From: Ruminococcus sp.
GTDB lineage: Bacteria; Bacillota; Clostridia; Lachnospirales; Lachnospiraceae
DNA: 62,403 bases
Assembly: GCA_023663085.1 (NCBI GenBank)
Contig: JAMPIB010000013.1
Span: 1 to 62,403 of the forward strand
Reading direction: 5' to 3'
Part shown: positions 56,846 through 62,403 of the stretch, piece by piece
Position numbering within the stretch: the stretch's first letter is position 1
How the letters are laid out: every line of letters begins with the position of its first letter
Notes under the pieces: generated by a model
What the model was told of the DNA's origin: nothing
The model's input: the letters and a program-made list of their open reading frames with translations, nothing else
Databases searched by the model: none
Made by a program: the position numbers and the translations under genes

Positions 56846-58607
56846 CCTGTTTCTCCATTTTATTCAGTGGAATTGAAAATATAATTGTGGTTCCCCTGTT
56901 GGGGAGGCTGTTTATGCTGCATATATCCTGTGTTTCATAGAAAATCTGCATTCGCTCGATCGTACCCCGCAAACCAAAGCTTCGGGAAGGGTCGTCGATA
57001 TTGGGTGACCAGATTTTTTCGAGTTCAGCGGGTGTCATGCCAATACCATTATCTGCAACTTCAATAAAGAGGTATTGGGAATCGGTAAAAACAGATATTT
57101 TTATTACACCGGAATCACAGGTGGGGATAATACCATGATACAAAGAGTTCTCCACCAGAGGCTGTAAGATAAGTTTCGGGATCCGATAAGAGAGAACATC
57201 TTCCTGCAGGACATATTCGTCGTTGAAAGCTTCGGGAAAACGTACTTTCTGCAGTTTCAGATAATTTTTAACAATATTGATCTCAGTGGATAAAGTAACA
57301 ACTTTATTTCCTTTGCTCAGACTTTCACGATAATATTCTGATAAGGATATGATCAGGTCGTAAGCTTTTTCATTTTGCTGTGAAGTTACCAGATAGGAGA
57401 TTGCACCTAAACTGTTATAGAGGAAGTGGGGTTTGATCTGCTCCTGCAGGATGTTGAGTTCAGCCTTTCGTAGTCTTTTCTGCTCTTCAACTTTAGAATC
57501 AAGAAGTTGCCGGATCTTATCGATCATATCGTTATAGGTGTTCTGCAGTTGTCCGATCTCATCATAATAGGGAGTTACGTTAGCGTGGTTAAAATCTCCG
57601 GTCTCTGTTTTTTTCATGGCCTTCATCAGCTGGCCCAGCGGAGCGGTGACAAACTGATTCGTGCCCAGAGCGATCAGAATGAAAAAAAGAAAACTGATCA
57701 GAAGAATGATAACGGAAATAAGGATAAAAGTCTTATGCTGGTTTGTCAGATAATTATAGTTAATAGCGGCTATGTAGTTCCAGTCGAGGCTGGAGGTCTG
57801 CAGGTTTAATAATAGATAGCGGTCATGATCACATTGGATGATATTTTCGGTAGACAGAGAGTCTGCATGGATATTTTCAAGCCAGAGATTCAGATCACTA
57901 TTTAGAAAAGGCAGAATGATATCTGTTCCGGAGGATACACAGAAATCAGAATAATTGCTGTCATCTTCACGGGCAAAAGAAAAAAGAGAGTTTACGGAAA
58001 TATTGATAAAAAGATAGCCCAGAGGCTGTGCATCTTCTGTACTATTGATCAGACGTATTAAAGTAATATAATTGTTGTCTTCTTCAAATGTAAAATAGCC
58101 ATCTGCATTGACAGTTAAAATAGGAGCACCTTTTTTACTGTGTAATTCTTCATACCAGGAGGTATTTTCGGGGGAATCTATTTGTATGGAAGGAAGATTA
58201 TACCGGGCGGCACCCTCATATGTTCCGGAGGGCTGCATAACAACGATGGAAGAGACCGACGGCATTGATTCGAGGCTCATATAAAGAAGATTACGGAGCT
58301 GTCTGGATAAGATAGCATATTCAGCATGGTTCGCATTCTGAAGATAGTTCTGTACTTCTGCTGTTCCGAGTAAATAGGTTGAACTCTTAGAAATTACTGA
58401 CAATGAACTGTCTACATTTTGGGAAACTGTTTTCACAGTCTGCGAGGTAAGTGTGGAAATGGTTTTTTGCATTTCACGGGAAAAAAATCCATATAGTATC
58501 AGAAGGTTACAAAAAATGCAGACAAAAATTAAAGCAGTATAAATATACTTTAGTTTTGAGGTTAAAGAAAGGTTAAAAAAAGCCTTTTTTATACGTTGTG
58601 AATACAT
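56826..58607 (-). CDS. YesM-type sensor histidine kinase
   Basis: The 593-residue protein has a membrane segment near residues 20-42 and an extracytoplasmic sensor domain (about 43-295). A second segment follows near 297-320, then a HAMP-like linker, and a His_kinase domain with phosphoacceptor His in Gln-Ile-Lys-Pro-His-Phe-Leu-Tyr-Asn. The ATPase domain has Asp-Asn-Gly-Ile-Gly-Met and Gly-Leu-Arg-Gly-Thr-Ile-Glu-Arg. Such pairs detect extracellular sugars, here probably xylo-oligosaccharides. GGAGG precedes the ATG. It forms a two-gene operon with the YesN regulator. Confidence 0.92.
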   Translation of the reverse strand: MYSQRIKKAFFNLSLTSKLKYIYTALIFVCIFCNLLILYGFFSREMQKTISTLTSQTVKTVSQNVDSSLSVISKSSTYLLGTAEVQNYLQNANHAEYAILSRQLRNLLYMSLESMPSVSSIVVMQPSGTYEGAARYNLPSIQIDSPENTSWYEELHSKKGAPILTVNADGYFTFEEDNNYITLIRLINSTEDAQPLGYLFINISVNSLFSFAREDDSNYSDFCVSSGTDIILPFLNSDLNLWLENIHADSLSTENIIQCDHDRYLLLNLQTSSLDWNYIAAINYNYLTNQHKTFILISVIILLISFLFFILIALGTNQFVTAPLGQLMKAMKKTETGDFNHANVTPYYDEIGQLQNTYNDMIDKIRQLLDSKVEEQKRLRKAELNILQEQIKPHFLYNSLGAISYLVTSQQNEKAYDLIISLSEYYRESLSKGNKVVTLSTEINIVKNYLKLQKVRFPEAFNDEYVLQEDVLSYRIPKLILQPLVENSLYHGIIPTCDSGVIKISVFTDSQYLFIEVADNGIGMTPAELEKIWSPNIDDPSRSFGLRGTIERMQIFYETQDICSINSLPNRGTTIIFSIPLNKMEKQDEQLDL

Positions 58608-58642
58608 GTTTGAACCTCCGGATTGTTTCAGCCTGCATATGT

Positions 58643-58671
58643 ATTATAACAAAAATAAAAAGTGCCTACAA
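58643..58671 (-). promoter_or_regulatory. Promoter of the YesM/YesN operon
   Basis: On the minus strand TTGTAG and a perfect TATAAT are separated by 17 bases. The -10 box ends 36 bases before the kinase start codon, leaving a leader of about 30 bases. Confidence 0.65.
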
Positions 58672-58731
58672 GGGAATTGTAATTTAATCTGAACTTTTTG
58701 AATGTTCGAATGTTTAAATGATAATGAAAAA

Positions 58732-58863
58732 ATGTCAAAAGTGTTCAAGGAGATGTCGTTAAAAAAACTGCTGGCTTCTATGTTGCTTGGACTGCTTGCA
58801 TTTATGATGTTTTTTGGCGGATATCTTGGTTTATATGAAATAAGAAAAGAAATAAGAAAATAA
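58732..58863 (+). CDS. 43-residue membrane peptide (candidate)
   Basis: An open frame from ATG at 58732 to TAA at 58863 encodes 43 residues: a basic start, one hydrophobic segment (about residues 13-34, Leu-Leu-Ala-Ser-Met-Leu-Leu-Gly-Leu-Leu-Ala-Phe-Met-Met), and a charged tail Glu-Ile-Arg-Lys-Glu-Ile-Arg-Lys. No good ribosome binding site precedes the first ATG; a second ATG at 58753 lies right next to AAGGAG. It may be a small membrane peptide or the remains of a longer protein. The rest of the 460-base gap (58608-59067) holds two promoters and two palindromes, described separately. Confidence 0.35.
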   Translation: MSKVFKEMSLKKLLASMLLGLLAFMMFFGGYLGLYEIRKEIRK

Positions 58864-58922
58864 GAAAATTCTCGGATTATTTTCCTACAAGACACTGTAC
58901 TGCAATCATCTAAGGTACCATA

Positions 58923-58952
58923 TTGACAAGTATTAATAGTATGGAGTATACT
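58923..58952 (+). promoter_or_regulatory. Strong promoter of the 59-61.6 kb operon
   Basis: A perfect TTGACA and TATACT are separated by 18 bases. Transcription would start near 58959, directly at the first GTTAG-N6-CTAAC palindrome, as expected for a repressed promoter. Confidence 0.75.
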
Positions 58953-58959
58953 AAAAACA

Positions 58960-58975
58960 GTTAGCGACTACTAAC
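58960..58975 (+). promoter_or_regulatory. Operator-like palindrome, copy 1
   Basis: GTTAG-CGACTA-CTAAC has perfect five-base arms and lies at about +1 to +16 of the predicted transcript. The same arms and spacing recur at 59003-59020 and 61727-61744. The layout suits a TetR-type repressor, but no such gene is in the window. Confidence 0.65.
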
Positions 58976-59002
58976 ACATGTGGTCGTTTTTGCTTGATAC
59001 AA

Positions 59003-59020
59003 AGTTAGTTTATACTAACT
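59003..59020 (+). promoter_or_regulatory. Operator-like palindrome, copy 2
   Basis: AGTTAG-TTTATA-CTAACT has perfect six-base arms, centred 44 bases downstream of copy 1. That is about four helical turns, so the two sites lie on the same face of the DNA. Confidence 0.65.
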
Positions 59021-59067
59021 GCAATTGTAAAATTTTGGAGGCAGTTTCTGCGATCAGAGTATTGTGT

Positions 59068-59355
59068 ATGTTCGGCAGGATAATCATTGAGGGGATTGGG
59101 TTAAGCGTGGTCCTGTTTATCGTGTGCGCCATTGGAATTAAAGACGGCGCCGTGGGGATGGTTCATATGTACCACAAGGATGTACAGGACAGGTGTGTGG
59201 AAATGGGACTGACTACTCATGAGCGTATCAGGAAAAGGGCTAAGACCATGAAACTGTGCGGAATGGTGATATATCTGACCTATGTCCTTATTGCCGTATA
59301 TGCGGTCAATGGCATCCGTGGTTTTCTTATATTAACCGAAAAGATAAGGCGGTAA
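59068..59355 (+). pseudogene. Truncated membrane protein related to the 60206 gene
   Basis: The frame from ATG at 59068 encodes 95 residues with two or three membrane segments. It shares with the protein at 60206 a first membrane segment, Gly-Asp/Lys-x-x-x-Gly, a Tyr-x-Lys-x-x-Gln-Arg-x-x-Glu-Met-Gly-Leu-x-Thr stretch, and an Arg/Lys-rich linker. It stops at 59355, where the homologue continues about 70 residues. One extra T in GGTTTTCTT (near 59320) would open the next frame to about 59444, a hydrophobic C-terminus resembling the homologue's end, but a middle segment would still be missing. GGAGG at 59037 has no start codon at normal distance. Decay is likely. Confidence 0.45.
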
Positions 59356-59444
59356 AATGGATAATGGGAACGGTGGGTTTTGCAGTTTTGTCAGCTGCGG
59401 CTGCGGCGCTTGGCGCTGCTGCTAAAGTAGAGGAAGGAGATACA

Positions 59445-60158
59445 ATGGGAAAAACAAAAAATCATTTTAACAATATCGGTATCAGCAGCGAACTGGATAT
59501 GCCGAGGATACGGCATCTTATGAAAATCGGGCTTGTTGCAGCGGTCATGGTACTGGCCGGGGATATGCTGTTAGGTTATGGGGCGGCGGAGACGGAAGTA
59601 TCCGGTATTCCGGTAACCTTTGCAAGGTATCTGACCGTATCGGATGGAAGAATATTCTGGTCGGCAATTTTAGGGATGATAGGCATCCCGTTGGAGTGCC
59701 TCTGTTATTTTGCGATTTACAGACTGATAGCCTGTAAAAGCGAAAAATATGCGCATACATACCGCGCGGGGATTTTCGGCTGCCTGATATTTGCCGGCTG
59801 CGGAGTCCACGTTCCCTGCTGTGCGGTGGTTTATTTCCTGAAGAAAATGTATGAGTATAGTCCGGATACGGCGCTTGAAATGGCAATGGTATATCTGGCT
59901 TATTTTCTTGTGCCTGCGATGATTCTATTTTTGGTTTTCTTTTTTGTCCTGACGGTAACGCAGATAAGAGCCTTTGCCAAGGGATTGACGCCGTTTCCGA
60001 AATGGACGTGGATATTTTCGGTTCTGTTCGGCCTGCTGGCGGCGGTGATATTAAAGGCTCCGAATCTGCCCCTGACGAATGCGCTTGCAACGGGCTGGAT
60101 CAGCATCGGGAATCTCTGGATGTTTGGCGGATTGCTTTTCATGACAAGAAAGAAATAG
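59445..60158 (+). CDS. DUF6796-like membrane protein
   Basis: The 237-residue protein has six or seven membrane segments. Asp-Met-Pro-Arg-Ile-Arg-His-Leu-Met-Lys-Ile-Gly precedes the first, and Gly-Asp-Met-Leu-Leu-Gly-Tyr-Gly lies near its end, as in DUF6796 proteins. The loop Cys-Gly-Val-His-Val-Pro-Cys-Cys near residue 129 is cysteine-rich. I chose ATG at 59445 because GAAGGAG lies six bases upstream; the same frame stays open for 189 bases before it, through the decayed end of the preceding gene. Function is unknown. Confidence 0.75.
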   Translation: MGKTKNHFNNIGISSELDMPRIRHLMKIGLVAAVMVLAGDMLLGYGAAETEVSGIPVTFARYLTVSDGRIFWSAILGMIGIPLECLCYFAIYRLIACKSEKYAHTYRAGIFGCLIFAGCGVHVPCCAVVYFLKKMYEYSPDTALEMAMVYLAYFLVPAMILFLVFFFVLTVTQIRAFAKGLTPFPKWTWIFSVLFGLLAAVILKAPNLPLTNALATGWISIGNLWMFGGLLFMTRKK

Positions 60159-60205
60159 AAAGGCGGGAATGATGTGACGATCCTTGCCAGGGGGGGTGAG
60201 ATGAT

Positions 60206-60691
60206 ATGCTTTTTGTTTTACAGTTATTCATTTATCTGGTATTTTTCACAGCCTGTATAAAGCTGCTGGTCTTAGGCGACCCGGTGAGAGGGATTTTCTT
60301 TTATCCGAAGCCGATACGGCAGAGGGCTTTTGAAATGGGGCTGGCTACGGAACGGGAAGCAAAAAGGCGCAAAAGGATATTCTTTACCGTGCTTGTTTTG
60401 GGGATTGTGATCCTGCCGGTGGTATTTATCGGATGCTGGAGCGGTATTTCCGACTTTAAGACCGCATTTCTCCATGCGCTGGTTTTTCTTGAGGTAATGA
60501 ACTGGTATGATGGCATCGTAGTGGATGAAATATGGGTGAGATTTGACAGATTCTGGGTAATAAAGGGTATGGAAGATCTGTCCCATGTAAAGAATCTGAA
60601 ATTTGTTTTAACAGAAAGGTTCATAATGACGGTTGTTTATATCCCTGTGGCGGCAATAATTGGAGTGGTCGTTTCTTTTTTGCCAAAGTAA
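60206..60691 (+). CDS. Small membrane protein of unknown function
   Basis: The 161-residue protein has about four membrane segments. Pro-Lys-Pro-Ile-Arg-Gln-Arg-Ala-Phe-Glu-Met-Gly-Leu-Ala-Thr lies in the first cytoplasmic loop, and Asn-Trp-Tyr-Asp-Gly-Ile-Val-Val-Asp-Glu-Ile-Trp-Val near residue 92-104, a likely functional motif. GGGGGGTGAG precedes ATG. It is related to the truncated gene at 59068, so this locus once held two paralogues around the DUF6796-like gene. I do not recognise a characterised family. Confidence 0.75.
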   Translation: MLFVLQLFIYLVFFTACIKLLVLGDPVRGIFFYPKPIRQRAFEMGLATEREAKRRKRIFFTVLVLGIVILPVVFIGCWSGISDFKTAFLHALVFLEVMNWYDGIVVDEIWVRFDRFWVIKGMEDLSHVKNLKFVLTERFIMTVVYIPVAAIIGVVVSFLPK

Positions 60692-60780
60692 AAACACAGT
60701 AATTGGAACTGATAAAGGAGAACTGTGCAAAATGAGACATACGGATTTTAACAGGAAAAATAAGACAGGAGAGTGATAAT

Positions 60781-61572
60781 ATGGATCTGCAATTAGGAGA
60801 TGTCCAGGAAACAGCCTTGATTCCACTTGCAGTCAGGGCGAATGAGACAAAGCGAGGGAATGCGCGCATCCACGATGAAAAAGCGGTGGAGATTATAGAA
60901 ACGCTAAAGGTTGACACAAAGGATATTGATAAGTTCTTTTCTCATGAGGGTGTGGTGGCAAGGACGATCATGTTTGACAGGATGCTGAAAGAGCTGCTGG
61001 AAAAATATCCGGATGCGGTCTGCGTCAATATTGGCTGCGGATTGGATGACCGTTTTTCACGGGTGGATAACGGAAAAGTAAGATGGTTCAATGTAGACCT
61101 TCCGGATTCCATAGAAGTGAGAAAAAAAGTTTTTACAGAGACGGAGCGCGAGCATATGCTGGCCGGGGACATTCTTGAGACAGGCTGGATAAAAGATATT
61201 CCGAAAGCGGAAGTGGTGATCGTGATCGCAGAGGGACTGCTCATGTATTTTTCCAGAGAACAGGTAGGGACGATTCTGCGTAATATCACGGATTCCTTCG
61301 ACAGAGGATTCGTGCTGGCGGAACTGATGCACCCTAAGATGATGAAAGAAAAAGCGCATGATACGGTAAAACGCACCAAGGCGAAGTTTGGATGGGGAAC
61401 TGAAACGGGAAAGGATCTGTTGGAACTTAACCGGAAACTGGAACTGGTAAGGGAGAACAGCTTCTGGGACGAGATGAAGAAATATACACTTGTGGGAAAG
61501 CTGGGGAGCGTGGTAGCTAAAAATTTAAATAACCGGCTTGCCATCTACAGGTGGGGAAGTAATGCGTTATGA
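60781..61572 (+). CDS. LCM-family class I methyltransferase
   Basis: The 263-residue protein resembles leucine carboxyl methyltransferase and TcmP-type enzymes. It has an Arg-Ala-x-Glu-Thr segment near residue 20 (Arg-Ala-Asn-Glu-Thr-Lys-Arg), the SAM motif Val-Asn-Ile-Gly-Cys-Gly-Leu-Asp-Asp-Arg near 82, a Phe-Asn-Val-Asp-Leu-Pro-Asp strand near 101, and Ile-Ala-Glu-Gly-Leu-Leu-Met-Tyr near 149. Bacterial members often methylate small molecules in secondary metabolism. CAGGAGAG precedes ATG. Together with the following ABC exporter it suggests modification and export of a compound; the acceptor is unknown. Confidence 0.87.
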   Translation: MDLQLGDVQETALIPLAVRANETKRGNARIHDEKAVEIIETLKVDTKDIDKFFSHEGVVARTIMFDRMLKELLEKYPDAVCVNIGCGLDDRFSRVDNGKVRWFNVDLPDSIEVRKKVFTETEREHMLAGDILETGWIKDIPKAEVVIVIAEGLLMYFSREQVGTILRNITDSFDRGFVLAELMHPKMMKEKAHDTVKRTKAKFGWGTETGKDLLELNRKLELVRENSFWDEMKKYTLVGKLGSVVAKNLNNRLAIYRWGSNAL

Positions 61573-61714
61573 AGTGCCGTATGAAACTGGCGAAACGAGA
61601 CAGACAAAGGATATGGTTTTTGCTATCCTAAAAAAAGCGGAAATCCGCGCAGATGCCATATCCCACAGGAAAATGGGGATGACGCCGATGGATTGCCGGA
61701 ATCGGCAGCCTTAA
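61562..61714 (+). CDS. 50-residue peptide overlapping the methyltransferase end (candidate)
   Basis: An open frame from ATG at 61562 to TAA at 61714 overlaps the methyltransferase stop by 11 bases and follows AGGTGGGGA, a plausible ribosome binding site. The product is charged, with several Met residues near the end and no membrane segment. I recognise no family. Overlap and site favour a real gene; short length and unknown sequence leave it uncertain. Confidence 0.3.
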   Translation: MRYEVPYETGETRQTKDMVFAILKKAEIRADAISHRKMGMTPMDCRNRQP

Positions 61715-61726
61715 AATAAAAATTCG

Positions 61727-61744
61727 GGTTAGCAAAAACTAACC
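61727..61744 (+). promoter_or_regulatory. Operator-like palindrome, copy 3
   Basis: GGTTAG-CAAAAA-CTAACC has perfect six-base arms and lies 24 bases before the ABC exporter start. Its core matches the two copies near 58.97 kb. There is no clear promoter close to it. Confidence 0.65.
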
Positions 61745-61768
61745 ACGATAAGTAAGGAGGTTCATTTA

Positions 61769-62403
61769 ATGAAGCAAGAAAAAAAGAACGGTGTGGCTGT
61801 CCTGCTGGAATATGCGGGAAACCGCAGGAGTCTGACCTTTTTAGGGTTGGTCCTGTCGGCAGCGTCCATGCTCCTTAGCATGGTTCCCTACATTTGCATC
61901 TGGCTGGCAGTTCGTGATCTGATAGGGGCGGCTCCGGAATGGACACAGGCGCAGGATGTTTCCAGATATGGCTGGATAGCCTTTATGTTCGCCGTAGGCG
62001 GTATTATCCTGTATTTTGCGGGCCTGATGTGTACCCATCTGGCGGCGTTCCGTACAGCTTCTAACATACGAAAACAGGGAGTTGCCCATGTGATGAAGGC
62101 TCCGTTGGGATTTTTTGATGCCAACGCCTCCGGTCTGATCCGCGGGCGGCTGGATGCGGCGGCAGCCGACACCGAAACGCTGCTGGCGCATAATCTGGCT
62201 GACATCGTAGGCACTATTGTATTGTTTTTGTCGATGCTGGTCATGATGTTTCTTTTTGACTGGCGGATGGGGGCGGCATGCCTGCTGGCGGCGGTCATTT
62301 CGATCATCGCCATGTTCTCCATGATGGGAGGCAAAAATGCTAAGATTATGGCGGAATACCAGGCGGCCCAGGACCGCATGACGAAAGCGGGAACGGAATA
62401 TGT
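61769..62403 (+). CDS. ABC exporter, transmembrane domain (partial, runs off the window)
   Basis: The reading frame from ATG at 61769, with AAGGAGG eight bases upstream, stays open to the window end (about 211 residues). It has a cytoplasmic start, membrane segments at about 22-46, 68-88, 143-163 and 167-187, and the coupling-helix region Val-Met-Lys-Ala-Pro-Leu-Gly-Phe-Phe-Asp near residue 108, followed by Gly-Leu-Ile-Arg-Gly-Arg-Leu-Asp. This is the layout of MsbA/IrtA-type ABC exporters, whose ATPase domain would lie beyond the end. Such half transporters usually come in pairs. The palindrome just upstream links it to the 59 kb operon. Confidence 0.85.
   Translation, partial: MKQEKKNGVAVLLEYAGNRRSLTFLGLVLSAASMLLSMVPYICIWLAVRDLIGAAPEWTQAQDVSRYGWIAFMFAVGGIILYFAGLMCTHLAAFRTASNIRKQGVAHVMKAPLGFFDANASGLIRGRLDAAAADTETLLAHNLADIVGTIVLFLSMLVMMFLFDWRMGAACLLAAVISIIAMFSMMGGKNAKIMAEYQAAQDRMTKAGTEY

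Noticed and set aside
1-62403. rRNA or tRNA genes and CRISPR arrays
   Set aside because: No cloverleaf with conserved T-loop, no rRNA segments and no regularly spaced short repeats were recognised by eye.

Overview
The window reads as a chromosomal segment of an anaerobic Clostridia bacterium, most likely a gut Lachnospiraceae. This is inferred from moderate GC, strong AGGAGG ribosome binding sites, typical sigma-A promoters, and the gene families present: a DUF6020 membrane protein, DUF4867, an Rpn-type nuclease, a YesM/YesN two-component pair, Opp and MalFG-type importers, and glnA followed by an ANTAR regulator. No rRNA, tRNA, CRISPR array or complete insertion sequence was seen.

Region 1 (1-6.8 kb) looks accessory and defence- or stress-like. 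It holds a small protein plus a zeta-toxin-like kinase, a DUF6020 membrane protein, a divergent HTH regulator and Ser/Thr protein kinase, an XRE regulator, a membrane-anchored protein with three Ltp-type repeats, and an Rpn-family nuclease behind a structured leader. Region 2 (6.8-17.7 kb) holds a signal peptidase II, an unusual carbamate kinase, an M3 oligopeptidase, and a sugar cluster (LacI-type regulator, xylulokinase, DUF4867, fucose-isomerase-like protein). The sugar cluster is interrupted by a large membrane-protein gene that is out of frame at a nine-G tract.

Region 3 (17.7-23.4 kb) has a FliD-C-like repeat protein, a polysaccharide deacetylase, a coiled-coil protein behind a near-consensus sigma-D (motility) promoter, a second M3 peptidase and a membrane protein. 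Region 4 (23.4-31.1 kb) is a complete oligopeptide ABC importer; its OppC carries a soluble insertion of about 210 residues. Together with the two M3 peptidases this suggests peptide scavenging. Region 5 (31.2-34.9 kb) is a response regulator, ABC-2 exporter and histidine kinase module, with three 12-bp direct repeats in the exporter promoter.

Region 6 (34.9-50.1 kb) is mostly housekeeping and envelope: a PIN-like protein, an acyltransferase, a glycosyltransferase, a HisC-type aminotransferase, a GH20-type glycosidase with no normal start codon, Hsp33, NAD synthetase, and glnA with an ANTAR protein. A terminator hairpin lies between the glnA promoter and the gene. Region 7 (50.3-58.7 kb) is a xyloside-type uptake and hydrolysis locus (binding protein, two permeases, GH43 enzyme) with a convergent YesN/YesM two-component system. 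Region 8 (58.9-62.4 kb, running off the end) encodes small membrane proteins, a methyltransferase and the start of an ABC exporter. It carries three copies of a GTTAG-N6-CTAAC palindrome, which points to one repressor controlling the locus.
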